Shown: in pieces, positions 33,102-40,534 of the stretch
Position numbering within the stretch: position 1 is the stretch's first letter
How the letters are laid out: each line of letters opens with the position of its first letter
Assembly: GCA_038749595.1 (NCBI GenBank)
Contig: JBCDHW010000001.1
Coordinates: 248,001 to 312,000, forward strand
Source of the DNA: Parvularcula sp038749595
GTDB lineage: Bacteria > Pseudomonadota > Alphaproteobacteria > Caulobacterales > Parvularculaceae
DNA length: 64,000 nucleotides
Reading direction: 5' to 3'
Program-made: the position numbers and the translations under genes
Notes under the pieces: generated by a model
What the model was told of the DNA's origin: nothing
What the model saw: the letters and a program-made list of their open reading frames with translations, nothing else
The model's database searches: none

Positions 33102-34346
33102 TTATGCCGCGAAGAGGTCTTGCTGCTCCGCGGGCGCCTTCATCCGGGCTTCGAGCGCGCCTGAATCGAGGAGGCCCACCGGGCGCCAGTCCGGCGTGGT
33201 AACGAACGGGCGGATCTTCCTGATCGACGCCGCAAGCCGCGTGAGATCGTCATAGCGCAGAGCGCCGTAGCGCCGGGCCATCAAGATCTTTTGAACGCCC
33301 TTCGTTCCGATGCCAGGGATGCGCAGCAGCTCGTCTTTGCTCGCCCGGTTCACATCGATCGGGAAAAAGCCTTGGTTCTTCAAGGCCCAGATCAGTTTCG
33401 GGTCCGCGGCTAGGTCAAGCATGCCATCGTTCATCGTCGAGATGATCTCATCCCTCGCGAAGCCGTAAAACCGGGTCAGCCAGTCGGCCTGGTACAGACG
33501 ATGTTCGCGGATGAGGGGCGGCTTATTCGCTGGCATGCCCGGTTTGGCATCGGGGATAGGGGAGTAGGCGGAGTAATAGACCCGGTTCAGCCGATGTTTG
33601 CCGTAAAGGTCGGTCGACGTGGTCAAAACGCTGGCATCGTTCTCGTTGTCGGCGCCGACGATCATCTGAGTGGACTGCCCGCCTGGGGCGAAAGTCGGCT
33701 TTTTCGCGCGGCGGGTCTTATCGCGCTTGGCTTCTTCGATCCGTGTGCGCATCGTCGCCATGGCGCCTTCGATATCGCCGCGGTCCTTTTCCGGCGCCAA
33801 GGTTTTGAGGCTCCTAGCGGTGGGCAGCTCAACGTTGATCGAGACCCGGTCGGCGTGGCGTCCCGCTTCGGCGATCAGCTCCGGCGCAGCCTCGGGGATG
33901 GTTTTGAGGTGCATATAGCCGCGAAAGTCATACTCCTCCCGCAGGATCCGCGCGACCTCGACGATTTGCTCCATCGTGTAATCGGGGGAGCGGATGATCC
34001 CTGAACTGAGGAACAGGCCTTCGATATAGTTGCGCTTGTAGAAGTTGACCGTCAGGTCAGCAATCTCACGCGGCGTGAAACGCGCTCGCTCCACGTTCGA
34101 GCTGACGCGGTTGATGCAGTAGGCGCAGTCGAACATGCAATAGTTCGTGAGCAGAACCTTCAGCAGGCTGATGCATCGACCGTCGGGGGCGTAAGAGTGG
34201 CAGATGCCCATCCCCTCGACCGAGCCAACGCCTTTGCCGCCGCGGCTGTCGCGCTTGGTTGAGCCGGAGGAGGCGCACGAGGCGTCGTACTTTGCCGCGT
34301 CGGCCAGCACTTTCAGCTTGGCAATGGTCTTTTCCGAGATCGACAT
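33102..34346 (-). CDS. Putative DNA modification/repair radical SAM protein with HhH (TIGR03916 type)
   Basis: The 414-residue protein has the radical SAM cluster motif C-x3-C-x2-C in TNYCMFDCAYC, and the barrel sequence continues with GLFLSSGIIRSPDYT. The C-terminal region has a helix-hairpin-helix (NRASKDELLRIPGIGTKGVQ) for non-specific DNA binding. This combination is the family linked in many genomes with UdgX/DUF4130, as here. The ATG at 34346 gives a start that fits; longer frames upstream enter the MFS gene. A role in repair or base modification is inferred; no substrate is known. Confidence 0.88.
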   Translation of the reverse strand: MSISEKTIAKLKVLADAAKYDASCASSGSTKRDSRGGKGVGSVEGMGICHSYAPDGRCISLLKVLLTNYCMFDCAYCINRVSSNVERARFTPREIADLTVNFYKRNYIEGLFLSSGIIRSPDYTMEQIVEVARILREEYDFRGYMHLKTIPEAAPELIAEAGRHADRVSINVELPTARSLKTLAPEKDRGDIEGAMATMRTRIEEAKRDKTRRAKKPTFAPGGQSTQMIVGADNENDASVLTTSTDLYGKHRLNRVYYSAYSPIPDAKPGMPANKPPLIREHRLYQADWLTRFYGFARDEIISTMNDGMLDLAADPKLIWALKNQGFFPIDVNRASKDELLRIPGIGTKGVQKILMARRYGALRYDDLTRLAASIRKIRPFVTTPDWRPVGLLDSGALEARMKAPAEQQDLFAA

Positions 34347-34396
34347 GTTCTCATTATGTTCACAAGTCTGCGAACTGCGCAAGACATGGCTTGCGG

Positions 34397-35614
34397 TCAC
34401 GCTGTCGCGGTGGCCATGTTCCTCCTGACGAGATTTTGGGAGGCGATCATGAGGGCCGCGCCGGCGGCGAAGCAGTAAAGCGCCATCCATCCGAACTGCA
34501 GCGGCAGAGAGATCCCCTGGTCGATGAGCGCGCCTGTGATCCATGGGCCGAGTGCTGTGGCGAAGACCATCGCCGACTGCGTCACCGAGCGGATCGCGCC
34601 GAGGTGCTGTGTGCCGTAGGCTTCAGGCCAGAGCGCGCCGAAGAGCGTTGTGGCGAACCCGTAGCTAATACCGAAGAAGCCGAAGAATACGATCACGCCA
34701 GCGGATCCGTCCAAGAACGCGACGGAGAGGCACCCGAGGCCAAGGGGCGCGAGGACGATTGGGACGAGCCGCGAGGCGCTGTAACGGTCCACAAGTCGTC
34801 CAGTGATCAGTGCAAAGATCACCGTCAGCGCGGCCATTACGGGGATGCCTGTGGCCATGGTCGCTTCGTCGATGCCGCGAAGCTCAGCCAGGTGGTCGCG
34901 GTGGAAGAAGAGCGTCGTGCCGATAAAGGGAGGCGCCAACACCCCGCCGAGCATGGCGTAGAAGAGAGGATCGCGGATCACTTCGCCACGCGTCCAGCTT
35001 CGCCCTTCGGTGACATTGATCTCGGCTTCACCCTGGGGAACCCGCGGTTTCTTGAGCAGCCAGACCGTCAGGGGTAGTGCGATCACGATCAGCGAGGCCG
35101 CGCCCACCAACCAACCGGTCTGGTAGCCATAGCCGGCCACGATCAGGGTGAAGGTGAGGGGGAAGATCGCCTCTTGCGCCTGGAACCCGAGCACCACGAG
35201 GCTGATCGCCTTGCCGCGGCTCGCCGCGAACCAGCGTGCCGTTTCGGTGAGGGCGATGTGGCTCATCATCCCTTGGCCCAGAAGGCGGAGGAAGAAAAGG
35301 CTGACCCCCAGCATCAAGATCGACTGGGCAAACGCCATCGACAGGCACGCGGCAGCGAGCGCCGGGATCACCACCGCTGCGACTTGCCAGCCAGGGCGGT
35401 GGTCCATCACCTTGCCGATAAACGGCAGAGTCGCTGCGCTGGCGAGGGTCGCGAGGCCATAAAGGTTCCCCCACTGACCATTGCTCATGCCAAAGGCTTC
35501 GCGCAGCTCACCCCCCGACGCGCCAATGAAGATGGTCTGCCCAAACCCCGAAAACAGGGTCAGCAAAAATCCGCCGAAAAGCCAGCGGCCGTTCTCGCGC
35601 ATGAAGGAAAGCAT
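34397..35614 (-). CDS. Major facilitator superfamily transporter
   Basis: A 405-residue MFS protein with about 12 hydrophobic helices and the loop 2-3 segment PFIGKVMDHRPGW, a form of the G-x3-D-R-x-G MFS motif, with a second copy GRLVDRYSASRL before helix 8. No substrate is evident. It ends 50 nt upstream of the radical SAM start and may be in the same transcription unit. Confidence 0.82.
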   Translation of the reverse strand: MLSFMRENGRWLFGGFLLTLFSGFGQTIFIGASGGELREAFGMSNGQWGNLYGLATLASAATLPFIGKVMDHRPGWQVAAVVIPALAAACLSMAFAQSILMLGVSLFFLRLLGQGMMSHIALTETARWFAASRGKAISLVVLGFQAQEAIFPLTFTLIVAGYGYQTGWLVGAASLIVIALPLTVWLLKKPRVPQGEAEINVTEGRSWTRGEVIRDPLFYAMLGGVLAPPFIGTTLFFHRDHLAELRGIDEATMATGIPVMAALTVIFALITGRLVDRYSASRLVPIVLAPLGLGCLSVAFLDGSAGVIVFFGFFGISYGFATTLFGALWPEAYGTQHLGAIRSVTQSAMVFATALGPWITGALIDQGISLPLQFGWMALYCFAAGAALMIASQNLVRRNMATATA

Positions 35615-35685
35615 GCCGCCCCTCTGCGCGTGAACGCGTTACGGTGCAATGGTTCCCAAGCGCCCTGGAAGCTTGGTTGCTGCCG

Positions 35686-36849
35686 TTAGAAGCTGAAAAT
35701 CACGCGGATGACGTTGTTTCGAAAACAAGCGGGGTCGTCGAGTGAGTTGGGGTCAGCGACCCATGTACCGATCGTTTTCCGGGCGGCTTCGCCGAAAAGT
35801 GGTGCAGGCACTTCACCGAGGATGCGCACCTCTTCGACCCGGCCGTCCGGTCCGATGTGATATCCGAGGATGGCGCCGCCGACGGAGAAGTCCCTTACCG
35901 CAGCCGAAGGATACGTCAGCGAGGCTTGTTTGACCCACGTTACCGGGCAGTTCTCTCGCCCCGGAAACGCCGTTACCTCTTGCGAAAGATCAGTGAGCGG
36001 GGCTTTCCCTTCGAAAGACCAGTCTTCGTCCGACATTTTAATGTCGAGCGAGCTCGCCATTGCGAAGATGACATTCCTCCATGCCCAGGCAGCACCGAGA
36101 ACATCGTCGTAGGTGTCGATCGTCTCCGGTCGTGGCAAAGAGGCGATGGTGTGATCAACGATGACCCGCGCGTCACGGAGCGCGTCAGCGTAGGCACGCC
36201 GAACACCTCCCACGTTCGTCTGCCGTTCGCGGGCAATCATCGATGAAACGCGGATCAGGTTGGCTGTGGCGAGAAGCTTCGGCTGGACGCCTTCTACCGC
36301 CTCAAGCATCCTCCCCAGCGCTGTTAAGACGATGTATGCATCGTCGTCGAACTTTTTCGCGAATAGAGCCAACGCCGATTGCACGTGGGCGGTGATCACG
36401 AACTCATTGACGTTGGATCCCTCGCGGAGGGGTTCGAGGGCCGCGATCAGCGCTTTGGCTTGCTTCCCCCGGGGGCGCTTTGCGAACTCGGCGTAGCGGA
36501 GCATCAAACCCACTTCCGCGCGGCTGTAGTTCTCGACGCCAAAGCCGCGCTCGGCCAGGGCGAAGGTCTCTTCAGCGACGCGGAGCGCCCGTTCAGGTTC
36601 ATCCCAAATAATGAGAGTTATGAAGTTCTGCCCGAGTATGGCGCGCGTCTCGTCGGAGACGCCCTCTGCTTTCGAAGCGAGGTCGTAAGCCTGCTCGGCT
36701 TCGCGCGCGGCTGTTTCGTAGTCGCCGGCATCGATCGCCGCAGTGTAGCGCGCGTAGGCTTCAAGATAGGGCTCAGCTGCCCAACACGGCGCCGCCGCGC
36801 TTGCGAGTGATGCGAAGAAAGCGGCCGCGAGGATCGTCAGCTTTTTCAT
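35686..36849 (-). CDS. Secreted protein with helical repeats and TonB-like C-terminal domain
   Basis: The 387-residue precursor has a signal peptide (ending near residue 24, CWA-AEP). The central ~250 residues are helical and repeat-like (TPR/Sel1-type alternation). The C-terminal ~90 residues (YPSAAVRDFSVGGAILGYHIGPDGRVEEVRILGE) match a TonB C-terminal domain of the kind found in proteins without the classical membrane anchor. It lacks the proline-rich linker of energy-transducing TonB. It may bind a TonB-box-like partner in the periplasm. Divergent from the M14 peptidase gene. Confidence 0.72.
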   Translation of the reverse strand: MKKLTILAAAFFASLASAAAPCWAAEPYLEAYARYTAAIDAGDYETAAREAEQAYDLASKAEGVSDETRAILGQNFITLIIWDEPERALRVAEETFALAERGFGVENYSRAEVGLMLRYAEFAKRPRGKQAKALIAALEPLREGSNVNEFVITAHVQSALALFAKKFDDDAYIVLTALGRMLEAVEGVQPKLLATANLIRVSSMIARERQTNVGGVRRAYADALRDARVIVDHTIASLPRPETIDTYDDVLGAAWAWRNVIFAMASSLDIKMSDEDWSFEGKAPLTDLSQEVTAFPGRENCPVTWVKQASLTYPSAAVRDFSVGGAILGYHIGPDGRVEEVRILGEVPAPLFGEAARKTIGTWVADPNSLDDPACFRNNVIRVIFSF

Positions 36850-36961
36850 AATGATAAACGCTTATCAAAACCCCCTCGGCGGGCAACCGGCTGTGTTGTC
36901 TTTTGACACGCAGCGCCGATGGCCTAGCCTCCGACCGCGACACACTAACAGGAGCTCGCCC

Positions 36962-39595
36962 ATGCGTCTCGCCTCGGCTTTTGCCGCCCTCATGCTTTCC
37001 ACCGCGCCGGCACTGGCCGGCTTACCGTTCACGGAAGCGGATTATGCCCTGGAAATTCCCACCTTGCAGTCGGTGGTCGGGCACAAACCTGGCGAGGAGA
37101 TGACGACCGCCGACGAAACCCTGAAGTATATCGAAGCCCTCCGCGATGCGGCACCTGACCGGATGCGTGTCGTTCCGTATGCGGAGAGCTGGCAGGGGCG
37201 ACAGCTGGTCTACGCCGTGATCGGTTCGCCCGAGAACATGGCGAAGATTGACGAGATTAAAGCCAGTCTGAGCCGGCTTTCAGATGGCCGGAGCGTGACG
37301 GGAGCGGAGCGCGAAAAGATGGTACGCGCGCTGCCCGCCGTGACGTGGCTCGGGTATGCCGTCCATGGCAACGAGATCAGCCCCACAGATGCTGGGCTCG
37401 CGGTCGCCTACCATTTGCTCGCGGCGCGAGGCGACGCAGACGTCGATGCGATCCTAGACAACACGATCGTGATTATCGATCCGCTGCAAAACCCTGATGG
37501 CCGCGAGAGGTTTATTCACAATTTTGAGAGCGCCCGGGGGCTTGAGATCCGAGGCGATAATTACGCTGCGGAGCGGCGGGAGCCGTGGCCGGGTGGGCGC
37601 CTCAACCATGCTCTGTTTGATATGAACCGCGACTGGTTCAGCTTGACGCAACCTGAAACGCGCGGCCGGGTCAAAGCCATCACAGCGTGGAACCCAGTGG
37701 CGACGGTCGACGCCCATGAGATGGGCAGCGCGAGCACCTACTTCTTCGCGCCGCCGGCTCGTCCGATTACCCCCTTTATCGTCGAGAGCCAGCGTGAGGG
37801 CTACACGATCATCGGCGAAGCCAACGCCGCTGCCTTTGACAAAGCCGGGGTTCCGTACTTCACCCGGGAAGTCTTCGACATGCTTTATCCGGGCTATGGC
37901 GAGACGTGGCCTGCGCTGAACGGCGCGATTGGCATGACCTACGAGCAAGCCTCGCCGCGGGGGCTCGCGTACAACCGTGCGGATGGGTCGGTGCTGACGT
38001 ATGAGGAGAGTGTCTTCAACCATTTCCTCTCGACACTGACCACTGCTGCGACCGTCGCGAAGAACAAAGACAAAATGCTCGGTGAATACGTTGAGCGCAG
38101 GGCATCAGCGGTGAAGGAAGGCGAGGCCTCGTCGAAGCGCTATACAATCATCGATCTCAGTGTGCGGACAGGCCAAGCCTACGACTTTGCGGAGCGTATG
38201 ACCGCACAGGGTATTCCGGTCACGGTGCTGCCCGCGGGAGCAAAAGTCTGTAGCCGAACGTATGACGACGGCGCGCTGATCGTCGATCGTGCAGCGCCCA
38301 ATGGACGGTTGATTAGTACACTGCTCGACACCGATACGCCGATTGAAAAGGATTATATGACGGAGCAGGAGGAGCGCCGGGCGCGTGGCCTCCGCCATGA
38401 ACTCTACGACGTCACCGCATGGTCTGTGCCTTTGATGGATGGGTTGTCGGCGACCACTTGTGCGCGTGCGGACCTTTCGGATGGAGAGATCTTCACGGCG
38501 CGCCCGACGTTTGAGACGCTCGCAGAAGCAGAATTCGGCTATGTTCTCCCGTGGGATGATGCCGGGCAGGCGCGTTTGCTGATTGCCGCGTTGAGAGAGG
38601 GGCTGCGGGGCAAAACGACCGAGCAAGCCTTCACCCAAGACGGCACCACCTATGGCCGGGGCAGCGTTGTCTTCAGCCACGCGATGAACGATGACCTCCA
38701 AGGTAAGCTTGCTGCGCTGCTTAAGGAGCATGGCGGGGAAGTCCTCCCTATGCAGAGCAGTTGGGTCGAAGAGGGACCCAACTTTGGCTCTGCAGCGTTT
38801 CGCGATGTCACTCTGCCGCGGGTTGCGATGGCTTGGGGCATGGGGACGTCCGCGCTGTCGGCGGGAGCGAGCCGGTATGTGGCTGAGCAGCAGCTTGGTC
38901 TTCCGGTGACACCGATCCGGGTGATGCATCTCGGTTTTGCCGACTTGCCCGCATACGACGTGCTTCTTTTGCCTGAAACGGGCTACGATTTCGGCCGTGT
39001 GCTTGGCGGCGGTGCGGGCGCTATCCAAGAATTCGTGCGCAATGGCGGGGTGGTCATCGGGTTGGGATCAGCCGTGGACAGCCTCGCCGGAAGCGCCCTC
39101 GGTCTGCTTCCTGCCCAGCGGGAACGAAGGGTTGGCGAAGAAGGATCAAACGGAGATGACCGCGCGACGACGGTCCCGGGGACCGAGCTGTGGTCGGAGG
39201 CGGACTATCAAGCCGCGATCGCCAGCGGCACCGAGCGGCCCGATTCCGTTCCCGGCGTTTTGGTGCGAGCGACAGCGAACGAGGACCACTTCTTGTCGGC
39301 GGGCTACGAGGACGCCATCACGCTGTTCCGCGGCGCTACAATCTACAGTCCGCTCAAGGTTGATCAGGGTACGAATGTCTTCCGTTATGCCGATGCAGAA
39401 AAGCTCTTGGCCTCGGGATACCTCTGGGATGACGTCCGCAAACAATTGGCGCGCAAGCCGTTTGTGATGGCCCGACCGATGGGTGACGGCATGGTGATCG
39501 CGTTCGCTCAGGACCCCACGGTGCGCGCGTACCAAAATGGTCTGCAGCTTCTGTTTGCCAACAGCCTTGTGCTCGCCCCTGCGCATACGGACTAA
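36962..39595 (+). CDS. Secreted M14-family zinc carboxypeptidase-like metallopeptidase
   Basis: The 877-residue precursor has a signal peptide (about 1-19, ALA-GLP) and a carboxypeptidase A-like domain with HGNEISPTD (zinc HxxE), NPDGR with Arg for substrate, and DAHEMGSAS with the third zinc ligand His. The ~450-residue C-terminal part contains glutamine-amidotransferase-like beta/alpha segments (VLLLPETGYDF), as in many long M14 homologues. It probably trims peptides in the periplasm or outside. The ATG 36962 has an AGGAG site; the longer frame from 36851 is not used. A terminator follows. Confidence 0.9.
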   Translation: MRLASAFAALMLSTAPALAGLPFTEADYALEIPTLQSVVGHKPGEEMTTADETLKYIEALRDAAPDRMRVVPYAESWQGRQLVYAVIGSPENMAKIDEIKASLSRLSDGRSVTGAEREKMVRALPAVTWLGYAVHGNEISPTDAGLAVAYHLLAARGDADVDAILDNTIVIIDPLQNPDGRERFIHNFESARGLEIRGDNYAAERREPWPGGRLNHALFDMNRDWFSLTQPETRGRVKAITAWNPVATVDAHEMGSASTYFFAPPARPITPFIVESQREGYTIIGEANAAAFDKAGVPYFTREVFDMLYPGYGETWPALNGAIGMTYEQASPRGLAYNRADGSVLTYEESVFNHFLSTLTTAATVAKNKDKMLGEYVERRASAVKEGEASSKRYTIIDLSVRTGQAYDFAERMTAQGIPVTVLPAGAKVCSRTYDDGALIVDRAAPNGRLISTLLDTDTPIEKDYMTEQEERRARGLRHELYDVTAWSVPLMDGLSATTCARADLSDGEIFTARPTFETLAEAEFGYVLPWDDAGQARLLIAALREGLRGKTTEQAFTQDGTTYGRGSVVFSHAMNDDLQGKLAALLKEHGGEVLPMQSSWVEEGPNFGSAAFRDVTLPRVAMAWGMGTSALSAGASRYVAEQQLGLPVTPIRVMHLGFADLPAYDVLLLPETGYDFGRVLGGGAGAIQEFVRNGGVVIGLGSAVDSLAGSALGLLPAQRERRVGEEGSNGDDRATTVPGTELWSEADYQAAIASGTERPDSVPGVLVRATANEDHFLSAGYEDAITLFRGATIYSPLKVDQGTNVFRYADAEKLLASGYLWDDVRKQLARKPFVMARPMGDGMVIAFAQDPTVRAYQNGLQLLFANSLVLAPAHTD

Positions 39596-39614
39596 AACGT
39601 TCAGAATGAACCGT

Positions 39615-39651
39615 AGGCGGAGATTAAGCGTCTCTGACTTCTCCGCCTTTT
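39615..39651 (+). terminator. Intrinsic terminator of the M14 peptidase gene
   Basis: A 9-bp perfect stem (AGGCGGAGA with TCTCCGCCT, 16-nt loop) is followed by TTTT. It lies 19 nt past the stop of the peptidase gene. Confidence 0.7.
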
Positions 39652-39658
39652 GAGCTTG

Positions 39659-40459
39659 TTATATTTTTCGCGACAAGGGTTTGCCAATTTGGCGCTGGGC
39701 TTTGGGCTGTGCGTTCGTTGGACTATCTTTTGTAACGCTTTTCTCTATGTCGGACAGCTCTGAAGAAAGACCGGTTTGGTGGCCTGCGGGGTCCATCGGA
39801 GTTGCGCTTTGTGCAGCAATTCGGCCCTGCAACTGGGTCGTCCGTGTGGTGATCTTTAGGAACATCAGCGTCACGCCAACCGTCAGGAGAGCGCTGGCAG
39901 CGCTGAAGATCAGCGATGCTTCAAAGTTAGGACCTTGGCCAAGCCAGCCACCTAATTGAGTGCCGATATTTCCCACAATTGCCGAGATAATCCAAAGGGC
40001 CCACCAGAGTGGTAGGGGGCTTTGGTCAGGAGTTTCTTCGTTCGCTGCCCGGTGGGATCCCTCCCAAATCTGGCTCATGGCCTCATAGGGCTTCCACAAA
40101 TTTGCAATCGGGATGAAGTACCAACCGACCGCCCACGCAGGTGAAGTCGTTACGAACCTCGAGCCTATGCGGTGCAAGTTCCCCATAGCTCTAACGATCC
40201 AGAAGCCTCCGATGATGTAGGCAACCACCGTCACCGAGAACAAGCCGATCCCGACGATCACGGAAGCGAGTGCGAAGAGTAACCAGGGCGCGCCGTCGGC
40301 GAGATAAGGGTCAAAGCCGTACTGCGTTAGGGTAATGTACTCTATAAGGATCAAGGTCGCTAAAAGAGCATTCATGATGAGATACAGCCAAAGCGATATG
40401 CGCAATGGCCCATAATACGACGCTAGCGCCCTGATACGCTGACTGTCAGCTTCAACCAT
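39659..40459 (-). CDS. DUF4328 family membrane protein
   Basis: A 266-residue protein with about four to five membrane helices and the DUF4328 signature PAWAVGWYFIPIANLWKPYEAM. The C-terminal 55 residues are hydrophilic and Ser/Gln/Lys-rich. Function is unknown. It is single, with the M14 gene convergent on its 3' side. Confidence 0.8.
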   Translation of the reverse strand: MVEADSQRIRALASYYGPLRISLWLYLIMNALLATLILIEYITLTQYGFDPYLADGAPWLLFALASVIVGIGLFSVTVVAYIIGGFWIVRAMGNLHRIGSRFVTTSPAWAVGWYFIPIANLWKPYEAMSQIWEGSHRAANEETPDQSPLPLWWALWIISAIVGNIGTQLGGWLGQGPNFEASLIFSAASALLTVGVTLMFLKITTRTTQLQGRIAAQSATPMDPAGHQTGLSSELSDIEKSVTKDSPTNAQPKAQRQIGKPLSRKI

Positions 40460-40534
40460 AGAACCCCCTTGTGCACCCGCCTCAGGGTTGGCGAAAAGGA
40501 CAATGGCGTCAAGGAGATGTGCTGCGAATTATGG

